Positions 22,914 to 35,601 of a stretch of 64,000 nt of DNA are shown here, in pieces. The DNA is taken from contig OX940863.1 of assembly GCA_954871525.1 (NCBI GenBank), positions 5,122,001-5,186,000 of the forward strand, in the 5' to 3' direction. The stretch is from Parietaria judaica. Taxonomy: Eukaryota > Streptophyta > Magnoliopsida > Rosales > Urticaceae. Below the pieces are notes generated by a model. It was given only the letters and a program-made list of their open reading frames with translations. It ran no database searches and was not told the DNA's origin. The position numbers and the translations under genes were made by a program. Positions within the stretch are counted from its first letter, which is position 1; the number at the start of each line of letters is the position of its first letter.

Positions 22914-25900
22914 TTAAAGTTTTTCAAATGGACAAAGCTAATCGTGAAGCTGGAGAATTTTGTATACTCGACTGTGGAACGACACACACAATATTGAAGG
23001 ATAAAAAGTTTTTCTCAAACATAAAATCAACACAAGCCAGTGTGGATACAATATCAGGTCCTGTAGATCTGATTGAAGGAGTTGGTAAAGCGAATTTTAC
23101 ATTACCAAATGGCACCATGTTTACCATAAAAAATGCCTTATTCTCCCCAAGATCTAAAAGAAACCTGTTGAGTTTCAAGGATATATATTCTCATGAATTT
23201 GATACTCAGTCTGCAACTGAGAATGCCATGAAATATATGTTTATTATAATGCATAAATCGGGGAAGAAATACGTACTTGAAAAACTACCAATGCTCCACA
23301 CAGGATTGCATTTTACGTATATAAGTGCAATTGAATCAAATATGGTAGTTGCCAAACCTCCAATATTTACCATATGGCATGACCGCCTAGGTCATCCTGG
23401 TTCAACCATGATGCGGAGAATTATTGAAAATACACATGGACATCCATTGAAGGACCAGAAGATCCCTCAAGGAAAAATATTCCATTGTAAAGCTTGTTCT
23501 CTTGGAAAATTAATCATAAGACCTTCACCGGGAAAAGTTGAAACAGAATCACCTATGTTCCTTGAGCGTATTCAAGGTGATATATGTGGGCCAATTCACC
23601 CACCGTGTGGACCATTTCGATACTTCATGGTATTGATAGATGCCTCTAGCAAATGGTCACATGTGTGTTTATTATCAACTCGCAATATGGCATTTGCTAA
23701 ATTACTCGCTCAGATAATCAAATTGCGAGCTCAATTTCCCGATCATCCGATCAAGAAAATCAGACTTGATAATGCCGGTGAATTCACATCCCAGGCATTC
23801 GATGATTATTGTATGTCAGTTGGGATTGATGTCGAGCATCCTGTTGCTCATGTTCACACACAAAATGGTCTGGCTGAATCATTGATCAAGCGCCTCCAGC
23901 TTATTGCTAGACCATTGATAATGAGAACAATGCTTCCTACTTCGGTATGGGGTCATGCAATATTACATGCTGCGGCATTAATTCGCATCAGACCAAGTGC
24001 ATATCATAAATACTCCCCAGTGCAACTTGTATTCGGCCAAGAACCAAATATATCCCATCTAAGGATTTTTGGTTGTGCTGTTTATGTGCCTATTGCACCA
24101 CCACAAAGAACAAAGATGGGGCCACAAAGAAGTCTTGGTATTTATGTAGGTTTTGAAAGCCCATCTATTGTTAAATACCTTGAACCTCAAACTGGGAATA
24201 TTTGCACAGCTCGTTTTGCTGATTGCCACTTTGATGAACAAAATTTCCCAGCATTAGGGGGAGAAAGAAAACAGCTGGAAAGAGAAATTACATGGTCTGT
24301 ACCAACATTATTGCATCTTGATCCTTACACAAAAGATTGTGAAGGAAAAGTTCAAAGAATTTTGCATTTACAAGATGTAGCAAATCAACTTCCTGATGCA
24401 TTTACGGACACAAAGAGAGTGACTAAATCTCATATACCAGCTGAAAATGCTCCTGCTCAAATTGAAATTCCAAAAGGGCAAATTGAAAACAAAGTCACTC
24501 ATGAAATCACAACACGCCTGAAGCGTGGAAGACCACTCGGTTCCAAAGATAAAAATCCTCGAAAAAGAAAAGGAGCAGAGAAACAAGATGACCCCAATAT
24601 GGATGAACGTATTCCTGAAGAAATACGCAATGAGGAAAATCTAGAAATTTCGATTAATTATGCCACTACAGGTATAATATGGAACCGAAATATGGACATC
24701 GATGATGCACTCTGTTACAGTTTGGCATGCGATGTTATGGACGAAAATAATGGGGATCCTGAACCACGGTCTGTTACCGAATGTAAAAATAGACATGATT
24801 GGGCTGAATGGAAAAAAGCTATTGATGTTGAATTAGAATCACTTAACAAACGCAATGTTTTTGGGCCTATAGTGCTCACACCTGAAGATGTGAGGCCTGT
24901 TGGATACAAATGGGTATTTGTTCGAAAGAGAAATGAGAAAAATGAGATTGTGAGATACAAGGCTCGACTTGTTGCACAAGGTTTTTCTCAAAGGCCCGGA
25001 ATTGACTTTGAGGAAACGTATTCTCCTGTCATGGATGGAATTACATTCAGATACTTGATCAGTCTAGCTGTTTATGAGGAACTAAATATGCACCTCATGG
25101 ATGTTGTTACCGCTTATTTATACGGATCGCTTGATACTGATATTTACATGAGAATCCCTGAAGGATTCAAAATGCCTGAAGCATCAAGTTCAAAACCCAG
25201 AGAAAGATATTCAATCAAATTACAAAGGTCTCTATATGGGTTAAAGCAATCCGGACGCATGTGGTACAACCGACTAAGTGAATATTTATTACAAAAAGGA
25301 TATATTAACGACCCGCTTTGCCCTTGCGTTTTTATCAAGAAAACAACATCTGGTTGTGTGATTATCGCTGTCTATGTTGATGATTTAAATATCATTGGGA
25401 CCAATGAAGAGATTCAGGAAGTAATCTCTTACTTAAAGAAAGAATTCGAGATGAAAGACCTTGGGAAAACAAAGTATTGTCTCGGTTTGCAAATTGAGCA
25501 CTTTCAAAGGGGGATACTTGTGCATCAATCAAATTACACGAGAAGAATCTTAAAGAGATTCAATATGGATAAATCAAATCCATTGAGTACCCCAATGGTC
25601 GTAAGGTCCCTTGATGTAGGAAAGGATCCATATCGTCCATGTGAGGAATCCGAAGAGATTCTTGGTCCAGAAGTACCATATTTCAGTGCAATTGGAGCTC
25701 TTATGTACCTTGCTAATTGTACTCGACCGGATATAGCTTTTGCTGTTAATTTATTAGCAAGATTCAGTTCGGCTCCTACTAAAAGACACTGGAATGGGAT
25801 TAAACATGTGTTTCGTTATCTCCAAGGAACAATTGATTTGGGATTATTTTACCCTAACAATACAAAACCAGTTTTGATTGGCTATGCAGATGCAGGTTAC

Positions 25901-26386
25901 TTGTCAGATCCACATAAAGGGAGATCCCAAACGGGATATGTGTTTACCTGCGGAGGGACTGCAATTTCTTGGCGCTCCCAGAAACAGACACTTGTAGCGA
26001 CATCATCAAACCATGCTGAGATCATCGCACTACATGAAGCTAGCCGTGAGTGCGTGTGGCTTAGATCCGTGACACAGCATATCAGAACCACAAGTGGTCT
26101 TCTAACAAATGATGATCCCATCATACTTTACGAAGATAATGCTGCGTGTGTTGCTCAGATGAAGGAAGGATTTATCAAAAGCGACAGAACAAAACATATT
26201 CCTCCAAAGTTTTTCTCGTTTACTCAAGAACTGGAAAAGAACAATGTCATCAGTATCCAGTATGTTCGTTCCAGCGAAAACTCGGCGGATCTCTTCACAA
26301 AGGCGCTCCCTACTTCAACTTTCAGAAAACATGTTCATGACATCGGGATGCGAAGACTACAGAATTTATCACCCATGTCAGCATGA
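22914..26386 (+). CDS. Copia pol: protease, integrase, reverse transcriptase, RNase H
   Basis: One uninterrupted frame (open from 22904) of about 1160 codons. In order: aspartic protease with DCGTTHTIL, where most relatives have DSG; a GAG-pre-integrase zinc region (H..H..CKACSLGK); the integrase core with Asp in GDICGP, Asp in RLDNAGEF and Glu in NGLAESLIKRL; reverse transcriptase with YKARLVAQGFSQ and the catalytic YVDDLNII; and RNase H with GYADAGYLSDP and the SNHAEIIAL block. It ends 129 bases before the 3' LTR. It has no good ATG upstream of protease, so it needs splicing or recoding to be expressed with gag. Apparently intact. Confidence 0.95.
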
Positions 26387-26504
26387 GGGGGAGCTTTACG
26401 TGACTGCACTCTTTTTTCCTTACTATGTTTTTTATCCCACTGGGTTTTTCCTAGTAAGGTTTTTAATGAGGCAGCATGAACACGTAATTCTTGTAATGAG
26501 CATT

Positions 26505-26515
26505 CCAAGGGGGAG
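26505..26515 (+). other. Polypurine tract of the Copia element
   Basis: CCAAGGGGGAG sits directly before the 3' LTR, the usual place for plus-strand priming. A similar tract (TGAGGGGGAG) is at about 26384-26393, at the pol stop. Confidence 0.85.
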
Positions 26516-26758
26516 TGTTATGTATAATGTGAAATGCTCATTTATTTTCACACTATATTAGTCAATAATTGTATGCTCTAAATTTCCTATAAATACCCCC
26601 CTAAGTGGATGAATAAAATTCACCTCTCACATTTTCTACACTTACATTTATCTCACTCACATCTTACTTCTCTCCATCATCTTTTCCATAAAAAATACAC
26701 CACTCACCAAATTTCTTACCACTTAAATTCAAGGTGCAAAGTTAGTGAATTTATAACA
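26516..26758 (+). repeat. 3' LTR of the Copia element
   Basis: A 243-base copy of the 5' LTR, TGTTATG to TATAACA, followed by the target duplication CACAT. Confidence 0.95.
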
Positions 26759-26763
26759 CACAT

Positions 26764-28777
26764 AACTTTCTTTAAATAAAGTTGCTCATAACATTATTGA
26801 GAATGTAACACACAGAACATTATTTTCTCAAAAAAGAAAAAAAAAACAATTAATTTCCGAAATAAACGAATTTATCAGTAACAATAAACGTTGATATTTC
26901 AAACTCTAATCAATAATATCAATTATATTTGTGGTTAATTGTCACATGAAATAGACAAATTGCTTGGAGTAGATTTCAATCAACGTCATGCGCATTGACA
27001 CGTACGTGTACACTGTTCCAGCCAAACCAAGATCTGTTGTCCAATCACAGTCTGCCACGTACCCTGTTCTGTGCGATTGCGCGCGCGTTGTGGCCAAGCA
27101 CGGACCTCATTGGGCAATGTGGCGACCCCCATCCCATGGCACTCGGACGTGCGCCTATAGCAATCAGAGCCGTAATTGTCTCTCCTTTTGGTTTATGCTT
27201 TTTTAGGATCCATAAGATTTGTTGTGTTTTTATTGATGAGTCATGTGTGAATTATTAGGGAAAAGGTTAAAATTGGTATTGTTTATGTTTCTATATCTGC
27301 CTAAACCTTATCTACCCAAGCTTTAAATAATCAAGGATTAGTAACATCGTTGCTCTTTCAACTAATAATTCGATAATTAGCATAGCCTCTTAAGCCTCAA
27401 ACTTAGCTTCAAAGTTGTTCTACAATGGTTTTTCACATGCTAAACTATCCGGAGAGTCATAAGTCAAACACGTAAATGTAATGATTAGATAACAAATTCA
27501 TACTTTATATTACTCTTAATTTTGTAGGATTTTATTCATAATTATTAACAATAATATTTGTAAGTTGTTGCTAGCTATGGCTATGCTTATTAATTCTAGA
27601 CCGTTCCGCTCGTTGATTCCTCGGTTTCGACCAACGATTCCAGAAAAATTAATGATTGCACAAAATGTTAGACTTTCTGCTAAGTTGATTTTTTAGTTCG
27701 GTTTCACCCTGGAGACACGATGTTTCTATGACGGTTTACTCATTTCCTTTTCTGTCACTCCTCTTAGCTTCTTTAATTGATAGGCGGGCGGAAATACGGG
27801 ATAACCCCCCTACTTAAGTACCATTATAAGGCTACTTTGCTAGCCTAAAATGTTGAAATAAATTTGGTAAAAAAATAAAATGTTACGGATTCTCATTTTA
27901 ACTTCCCGTTTATCAATGTTCTAGAATTTTTTTATTTATTTTTTATAATATACTGCTCAAAACAACATGTGATTTAATTGGTGAATATCAAACTCAATCC
28001 TTAACATAATCAAACCATATATTATCAATTGCAAGAAGATCACACCATATGATCCTACAAATTCAATTTAAAAGATTTAAATGACTCTAGAAAAATTAGA
28101 GCATAGTTCATGTTAATTAGAAATTAGTCCAAACGTGACATCACATCACACGCTAAGATCTCACCCCCAGATAAAGCAAAAGAAAACACTTTCCATCAAT
28201 AATTGACACGTGTCCAAAATCAACTATATATGGCCCCACACAAACTAACCCGATCTCATGTACACCCAGCTGTACAATCTTTTTTCCTCAAACTCTTCCA
28301 TATTATTTGTGTATCACACGAAATATATAAAATACACGGATAATTGCAACAAAAATCCAAATTATATGAGAACTGAATAAATACTGGTAAAAATACCTAC
28401 AATCGACAAATATGAATTGATACTTTTTTTGTCTAAATTATTTTAATCGAATTCAAATGAGAGAAGATGCTAAATAGTTGGATGAGCATATATATGTGTA
28501 TTAAATATGATTTAATTTTATATGATAATTCATATAGAATAATGCACCGCTTCATATTTATTGTCTTTGAATATTTTTATTGTTATTTTTCACTTTGAAA
28601 TTTGAATCTCTTTGTCACAATTGATCAAAATTTAAATACTTTTGCCACGATTATCACTATATTATTTTTATAAATATGTGTGTGTATACTATAAATATAT
28701 ATTGCATTGGAGCTTTGACTTGAGACAGACTCTTCGCTCTATAAAAACTCAAACTGTAAAGACCTGGAACAACGAAG
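26764..28777. other. Intergenic region between Copia element and DUF3537 gene
   Basis: AT-rich spacer. A GC-richer patch at about 26990-27180 contains CCAAT and CACGT-like motifs and short open frames that match nothing I recognise. The last 100 bases hold TATA-like sequences (CTATAAATA near 28690 and CTATAAAA near 28740) for the downstream gene. Confidence 0.5.
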
Positions 28778-31495
28778 ATGCGACAACCAATGGAAGAAGC
28801 AGACGCGGGGAGACGGGAGGCAATTCTGCCGAAAAAGGTTGCCGGAGGCTCGTCGGAGCTCCGGCTGCTGGCGGCGATGCTGCGGTGGCTCTGCGTGGAC
28901 CAGACGAGCGCGTGGCGCACGTCGCTGTCGTGGTCCGTGTTCGCGCTCCTGGCGGTCGGAGTCCCGGTGGCGTCGCACTTCCTGCTCGACTGCCCGGACT
29001 GCGACGCCGACCACAGCCGGCCCTACCACGTGCCGGCGCAGATCGCTCTGACGCTCTACGCCGCCATTTCGTTCATCTGCCTCACGCGCTGGTCCCGCAA
29101 GCACACGCTCCGGCGGTTCCTCTTCATCGACCGAGTCGCCGACGCGAGTGACAAGGTCCGATTCGGATACGAGCAGAAGCTTCAGGTGATTTGGCTCTCT
29201 TGAATTTTGATCTGGTTTTTGAGTTTCTGTGAGAGTATGATGGGAATTTGGGGATTGAAGAGTGTGAATTTAGAAATATCAGCTAAATTCTTGAATCAAA
29301 CAAAAGGTTTTGCAGATTATCTGGTGAATTTGGATTCCATGAGATTCAACGGTTGTGCTTGAAGCTATTATCTTCAATCTCCATCACGAATTTGTCAGCA
29401 ACAATAAAGAAATAGCAAGGGGAGATTGTTAATGGGGAATTTAATTGAATTAAATATGACTTTTCGTTGTTAGAATTCAAAGACTAAAGAAAAAACAAAA
29501 AGATGCAATTTTCAGTGCAAGAACTTGTCTTTTTCAATGTAGCGATTTTTCTGGTTTAATATGGCTACTAATTTCTATGGACTGTAGACTCCAGTAAGAT
29601 CAGATTCTTCCGTATAGAAAGTCTTCTGGGTAGTTGCCTTGTGTTATAAGTTACTGTTCTCTGTATCACAATTACTCTTTTGGGTGGAATTCCTTGGATT
29701 TTTTGTGTTTTAAATGTGAATATGGAACCAATTTTATGACAGATTGAGAAGAAATGGACTGTTTCGTGTGCGATGAACTTAGTTTATTTGTTTTGACAGA
29801 AATCCATGAAATTCTTGGTGATCATAACCCTCCTCTATTTCTCTGCCGAGAGTGCGTACAAAATCTGGTGGTACATCACAGGAGCCGATGAACTCCCGCA
29901 TTACGGTAACATCTACGCCTGTTTCAGCATTTTTTGCGCTTTGGAGCTCACCTCATGGCTGTACCGAACGACAATGATCTTCCTCGTCTGCGTTCTGTTC
30001 CAAATCCTCTGCTATCTGCAAATACTCAGGCTAGAGGAATTTGCTAGGGTTTTCAGTAAGGAAACCGAGGTGTGTCCAATCCTCATGGAACACCTCAAGA
30101 TCAGAAAGAATCTCCGAACGATAAGCCACAGGTTTCGGCTGTTCATTCTGCTCTCTCTGATTTTAGTCACGGTGAGTCAGCTTGTTGCGTTGCTCATGAC
30201 AACTCGTGCCACTGCCCATGTTGACGTTTCCAAAGCTGGAGAACTCGCGGTAACTTCCATTACGCTTATCCGTGTATAATTTTCGGGAACATTTTTATTA
30301 TTATCTAAACGGGTTTAAAACGAAATAGATTTTGGAAGCAAAACGGATCTAATTTATACCTAATCAACACATGCAAACAACAATTCATGAAGCAAATTGG
30401 ATCGAACACCTACCTCCCGCCGTAGATGTTAGATAAGAGTAGACCACAAAATATTTGAATGTTAATTTATCATGTATATATATTTTACTAATACATCTAA
30501 CTTTGGCTAACTGAATTGACTTTTCTTGTCATAATTCAGTTGTGCTGCATCAGCATTGTTACGGGGCTATTCATATGCCTGCGCAGCGCGACGAAAGTGA
30601 CTCACAGGGCACAGTCGATCACGGGATTAGCAGCAAAATGGCACATTTCCGCCACCATTAACTCCTTCGATTACACCGATGGCGAGACTCCAACCACACC
30701 AGCCACTTCAGGTCAGGTCTTTCCAACATTGCCGGGGTCTGAATCTGATGACGAAGAATCAGGGGATTTGGAAGATGACTTTAACGAAACAAAGTGGGTC
30801 CCGATATTCGCTAGCACGATCTCTTTCCAGAAGAGGCAAGCTTTAGGTAAGTAGATTTAGTAATAATTTTATATGTATTGTTTTCTGGTCAACCCTAAAT
30901 TCATTCTGAAAAAGAGCCAAAACCTTTATAAAAAAAAAAGTCACTATCAGGCTATGAGCTATGCCTCGAAACTAGTCGTTACGTTGCGAATTCACCTTTA
31001 AACATATTTAGCAATTTCAACCTGAACTTGTAAATTGAATCAATTTCAGTCAAAAACGATTTTCTTCAACTTGTAAGCCACATGTAATGCACATACTAAA
31101 CCGAATAACCGTCGATTATTTCATGATTATAGGAGTAATAATTATAGTTTTTCAGTTCATGATAAGTTCAGAAGGCATCATGGACGGAACTAAAGCCATC
31201 CCAAAAGAGTGTCGTTTTTCGTATTTATGCTTACTCAGCCTCCTTCATTACCTAGCCCTTCCCGGATTTGTATCCTAGTTCCTTCCGCCACTGGGGGCGT
31301 AGTCGTAATTTACTCGAACAAAAATTTCAGCTAAATAGTCTTGTTACTTGTGCTGCAGTAACATATTTGGAGAACAACAGAGCAGGAATTACAGTTTACG
31401 GATTCATGCTAGACAGAACATGGATTCACTCCATTTTCGGGATTCAACTCGCGCTTTTGCTCTGGCTGCTCAACAAGACAGTTGGTATTTCTTAA
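28778..31495 (+). CDS. MRB1: DUF3537 multi-pass membrane protein (plant gustatory-receptor-like), complete, 4 exons
   Basis: Exons 28778-29185, 29800-30249, 30540-30846 and 31359-31495; all GT-AG, 1302 bases, 433 residues. DUF3537 proteins are polytopic membrane proteins that distant-homology studies link to insect gustatory/odorant receptors; their plant role is poorly known (Arabidopsis MRB1 affects organ size). Here a soluble N terminus precedes hydrophobic helices (SVFALLAVGVPVASHFLL, FLVIITLLYFSAESAYKIWW, MIFLVCVLFQILCYLQIL, LFILLSLILVTVSQLVALL, and a last one near the C terminus, SIFGIQLALLLWLL). An acidic cytosolic-type loop (SESDDEESGDLEDDF) lies in exon 3. The symbol is inferred from position beside IM, as I recall for the Arabidopsis pair; the family is surer than the orthologue. 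Exon 1 is markedly GC-rich. Confidence 0.85.
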
Positions 31496-31947
31496 ACAAC
31501 ACCCGAGATTCGACTTTTTTTTTTCTTCGCCGCAGCGAGTGTAAACCTTTACTTGAAAAAAAAAAAAAAAAAACTGTGTTGTGTATAAAAGTGTGCATAT
31601 AATTATCAAATATATTTTTGAAATATATGTACTGCTGCTAAATTATTTCCTTTCTTATCCTTTTTTTTTCTACTAGCGAATCTACAATATTTTGTTGTAG
31701 ATCGCTCATTTTTCGAAGAAAAACTGTTTATGTGTGTAATCCAATTTTTCGGTTTATGTTACTTGTATTTTATTTTATTTTTTTGTAGGGGAAAGTCCTT
31801 ATTGGAAATATGGAATTCAAGAGATGAATATATATTTGTCTAAAGAGAGTGAAATCCTTCACCGGGTTTTTAACCTTTTAATACTTTCCATGTGTTAAAA
31901 GAGCAACACAAATCTCAATCTATACACATTCTTTGAAAAGGAAAAAT

Positions 31948-32003
<56 letters not shown>

Positions 32004-32824
32004 AAAAGTGAATAAAATTTGGTGTCGTTTGGCATCATGCAAATAAATTTGTCCGACTATTATTAATATATATCTGTTTCCGTTTGGTCTTTCGTGTGTA
32101 CTATGCAATATTGCAATTAAGTCCCAAAATAATTCTACGTCTCTTAATTCTAAATAGTTGGATAAACAAAAATGGATCATGCAAAAAACATCACATGCGA
32201 AAGTGAAAATAAATATTTTATGTTTATTTCATAGAAGTTTTCTCTGAAAATAACACGTAACGAGTCAGGTAGCAAAAGGAAAGCTTTCTAGTACACGGCG
32301 CCACAAATGCAAAAGAAATAAAGTTGTGGTCCATAACGTAAATAGCTCTTCCTTGCGCGTCCCAGCCTCGCCATCTCTTTCCCATCACCTACCTACTAAT
32401 ACTGCAAAAAATAATTAAAAATGTTAAGATTTCGGATGAAATCGTGACCAGGAACCGGCGTTTCCAAGATTTTATAAAGACCGATTATTGTTTTCTCTTC
32501 GGTAATCTGTATTAGTTACTGAAAATTTCGAACTAGTACAAAAAAAGTCCGAATTGTCAGAATTTAAATAAAACCGGTACAGGTAAATTACACAATTATT
32601 AGCGGTTTCCAATAAAACATATAACATTTTATATTTTAATAAATATCAAATCTAAAAAAATTTAAAAAATTAATATAATAAAACTTTAAATAAGTATATG
32701 AGCGAGGCATCTCATCAGGTGGGGTGAATTTCTAAAAATTAAGTTGGAACTATAATTTTTTTATTAATTTATCGAGTAATAATTTGATAATACTAGTTAG
32801 AATTAAGATCATACAAAAGTATTA
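31496..32824. other. Intergenic spacer
   Basis: Holds the 3' UTRs of the two flanking convergent genes, a GAAA microsatellite, and CGGT-rich stretches near 32440-32580 that resemble decayed hAT subterminal repeats. No gene seen. Confidence 0.5.
31948..32005. repeat. (GAAA)n microsatellite
   Basis: About 14 tandem GAAA units. Confidence 0.95.
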
Positions 32825-33205
32825 TTAAATCGAAGTTATTAATTTAACGAACTTGTCGCAATCCACTTTTGGGTCCATGGGGATTGAGATAGCAATGTGG
32901 CAGAGTTCCGGAAGCTTCTTGGCCCTCTCGGGGTCGACGCTGAGTTCGATGGCGGCTTTCTTGTAGCACTCGCAGATGTTTCTCCGGCACTCCGTGGTGT
33001 CAGCCCTCTTGTACACTTCCGCCGCTGCCTGGCAACACGGTACGGTCGGCTGCGGAGGCGCCTTGCCCTTCAGATACTGCTGGCACGGCATAAGCATCTC
33101 GATCGCTTCCGAGCACATTATCTCCTCCACCTTCGCCGACTCCGCCACCAGAAACAGCGCGCTGACGAGGGCCAAGGATAGAATGACCGTTTTAGCCTTT
33201 CCCAT
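32825..33205 (-). CDS. Non-specific lipid-transfer protein
   Basis: A single-exon 126-residue secreted protein. A signal peptide (VILSLALVSALFLVAESA) ends about residue 24. The mature part has the eight-cysteine pattern of the nsLTP/2S albumin superfamily: Cys 31, 41, the pair 57-58, the CxC at 78 and 80, then 102 and 116. There is one additional Cys at 73. Four disulfides would hold a helical bundle with a hydrophobic tunnel for lipids. Spacing after the CC pair is nearest to type 1-like nsLTPs, but the extra Cys is unusual. The ligand is unknown. The start is the first ATG after a TATA box at about 33302-33311. RY motifs upstream suggest seed expression. Confidence 0.9.
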   Translation of the reverse strand: MGKAKTVILSLALVSALFLVAESAKVEEIMCSEAIEMLMPCQQYLKGKAPPQPTVPCCQAAAEVYKRADTTECRRNICECYKKAAIELSVDPERAKKLPELCHIAISIPMDPKVDCDKFVKLITSI

Positions 33206-33301
33206 TATATATGTTTTTTTTTTTCTTCCTAGGGTTTTACTCTGATATACAAACTGTGTAGTGTATTGTAGTGTGTGTTTAGAAGCTTGGATATCACACT
33301 C

Positions 33302-33311
33302 TATTTATAGC
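33302..33311 (-). promoter_or_regulatory. TATA box of the nsLTP gene
   Basis: On the minus strand the sequence reads GCTATAAATAGA, about 100 bases upstream of the ATG, a normal position for plants. Confidence 0.8.
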
Positions 33312-33336
33312 CTCTTAGCATGAAAATTATTGGCTT

Positions 33337-33346
33337 TCCATGCATG
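33337..33346 (-). promoter_or_regulatory. RY (CATGCATG) element upstream of nsLTP
   Basis: CCATGCATGCC contains the palindromic RY motif bound by B3-domain seed regulators (ABI3, FUS3, LEC2). It lies about 30 bases upstream of the TATA box and is followed by TTAACGCTTGAATTT, a block shared with the repeats further upstream. Confidence 0.6.
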
Positions 33347-33795
33347 CCTTTTATTAACGCTTGAATTTTTGGAGATAATAGCGGCATAAGTTTTTAAAGT
33401 GGAGAGGATATTTAAAATAAAAATTCTTTGAATTTGATAAATACGCTAAATTAAGATTTTTTTTTTGGTCCAATTTTTGTATAAATGATTGAAATGTGTT
33501 TTGGTATTTTTGCTAAACTAGATCTAGTATTCAATTCTAATGATAAAGTTAAAAGGAAATATTTACATCTTCAACTTTAATTTTATATATTTTTTATTTT
33601 TAAACTAACAATTGAATCATACAATTTAGACACAAAAAGTAATCTATGGCAAAAATACTAAGACTATATTTTAGCCATTAAAAAAAATGGAAAAAAATAT
33701 ATGCCCCTATTATCCTTTATTTTTATTGTTAATGGGACCATTTTATGAGAAAGTTAATTGAATTCACATGCATTTTAAGCATAGATAGTTTAATT

Positions 33796-34130
33796 ATGAA
33801 TTGTTTGCCACTTATACATACATGCATGACTTCGTAACGCTTAATTTGAATGCCTTTAATTAATTTTGAATTTAAGTGGATCGATATTTTATTTGTTAAT
33901 TAAGTGGCATGCATTTAAATACAGGTGTTAAGAGTTTAATGAATTGTTTGCCACTTATATGTCATGCATTCATTTGTAACGCTTAAATTTGACGTCCCAA
34001 TTGTTATGGGACACAAATATTTGTTCTTAAGTAGAAAGTTAATCAATCTCGCATGAAAGTGAAATACAAATGCTAAGATTTTTATGAATTGTTTGCCACT
34101 TGTATACGCATGCATAGTTTCATAACGCTT
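33796..34130. repeat. Three spaced repeats with RY-like cores upstream of nsLTP
   Basis: Three blocks of about 47 bases, starting at 33796, 33939 and 34084 (143 and 145 bases apart). Each reads ATGAATTGTTTGCCACTT, then a CATGCA core, then TAACGCTT. A fourth, partial block with CATGCATG and TAACGCTT lies next to the TATA box near 33337-33365. They are candidate promoter modules of the nsLTP gene or a decayed tandem repeat. Confidence 0.75.
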
Positions 34131-35601
34131 GAGTCGAGCCTCTTTTTGGATTATAATGAATTACTGTTAATTAATTTAATTGTTATTTACTTGATTACCT
34201 TTCAAAGTCATGATTTACCCATGAGTTGTTGATCAGTTACTTTAATATTTGATTTTCGTTTTTTAATATACCTTTTCGAGATTAGAAATCAATGGGCGTA
34301 TTCAGGTTGTTTTTTTGAAATTTGAACTATACACTTTTGAGTAGTTTATATTGTTTCCATATATATATATATATATTATATCAGTGAACTAAGCTAACGA
34401 AACTCAATTATAACATTAGTATAGGAACTAAGCTAATTGAGAGGATAATGACACTCAACCTTACAAACTATTTTATATGGCCAAAAAGCTTTTAAAAACT
34501 TACTTATATAAAACGACGTAAATAGACTCAACTAAATTACTTAAAACTATAGCGGGCGTTACAAAAAAAAGTATCGCGCAAACATCCGTATCTTTACTAA
34601 TTTGGACGGCATGTTTTTTAAAATCGTCGCGTCAAGCTTCGGACTTTTCCTTTGCACAACAATTTTAAACAAGCATAATGCAAAAGTACATGATCTTATT
34701 CCATTGCGATATTTATAGCACCAAGATTAACAAATTATAATCTCTTATTTGGCGAGAGAGCGGTTGCAGTACTAAAGTAATATATTATTCTAAAGTTGTG
34801 CTTTATATAGTACTGATTTAATTTTTATCACCAAATTTTGATTATGGGCACATTTGGGTATGATCAGTCAATACTCGATAGTCGATTATAAATGCACATC
34901 TCAGATTAATTAATATATTTACTTATTCAATTAGATCTAAAATCTATTTCTTGCGACTAAGCTTTTCTATTTTTTTTTTTTAGACTTTGTAAAGTTGAAT
35001 TAATGAAACAAAATACCACTGAAAAACGACAGAAAATTCAATAAGAAAAGAAAATAAACAAAATTAATTAATTAATTAAGCATATCAATCTTAAAGAATT
35101 GACGCCTAGGGTTTCCTTATCAAATTGATTAAAAAATCGGTGCCGGTCAAATTTTGTCGTATAGCTAAGAACCTTTTTCGAGCCATAATAGAGTATTCCA
35201 ATCACACATGCACTTGTAAATAGACATTTACAAACATATTATTATACAAATCTTAGCACTGTTTAATATTTCATTACAATAAGGGAAAGTTTGTAGCGCA
35301 TATTCAGTACTGGTTTGGAATCTCACACAATAGTTGTTTATCTATAACTTAATAAAATGACTTAATTAAAGACAACGCTACGGCGTATTATTTATTCTTA
35401 ATTCAGCATATATGTATAATCAATTATGCCGGAACTTTGTAATAATCGAATCACACATATATATACACAATAATATATATGTATATATTAAGAACCGATT
35501 TTGACTGAGGCTATAACACATGCAGGCTCAACTAGGGTTTCCATTATTGAGCTCCGATCAGATAGCTTCAAGCTTTTCTTATCAATCTTCTATAGGATAC
35601 T
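34131..35601. other. Intergenic spacer
   Basis: AT-rich DNA between the divergent nsLTP and RIN4-like genes, with several short AT runs (34350-34375, 35455-35490). No gene seen. Confidence 0.5.

Larger units (their letters stand above)
20587..26758 (+). mobile_element. Full-length Ty1/Copia LTR retrotransposon
   Basis: A 6172-base element with 243-base LTRs (20587-20829 and 26516-26758) that look identical by eye and run from TGTTATG to TATAACA. The target duplication is CACAT on both sides (20582-20586 and 26759-26763). Order inside: leader with four hairpin repeats, gag, a 150-base gap, then protease, integrase, reverse transcriptase and RNase H in one frame, the Ty1/Copia order. A purine tract (AAGGGGGAG) abuts the 3' LTR. 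The bases after the 5' LTR (CGTTATCAGCACGATC) are not the usual tRNA-Met 3' match, so the primer is unclear. Matching LTRs and intact frames point to recent insertion. Confidence 0.97.

Noticed and set aside
26988..27258. Possible gene remnant in the GC-richer patch
   Set aside because: The two frames are short, mutually inconsistent and resemble no family I know.
28839..29104. Overlapping frames on both strands in DUF3537 exon 1
   Set aside because: Only the frame starting at 28778 splices in phase with the three later exons that carry the membrane helices; the others are GC-driven shadows.
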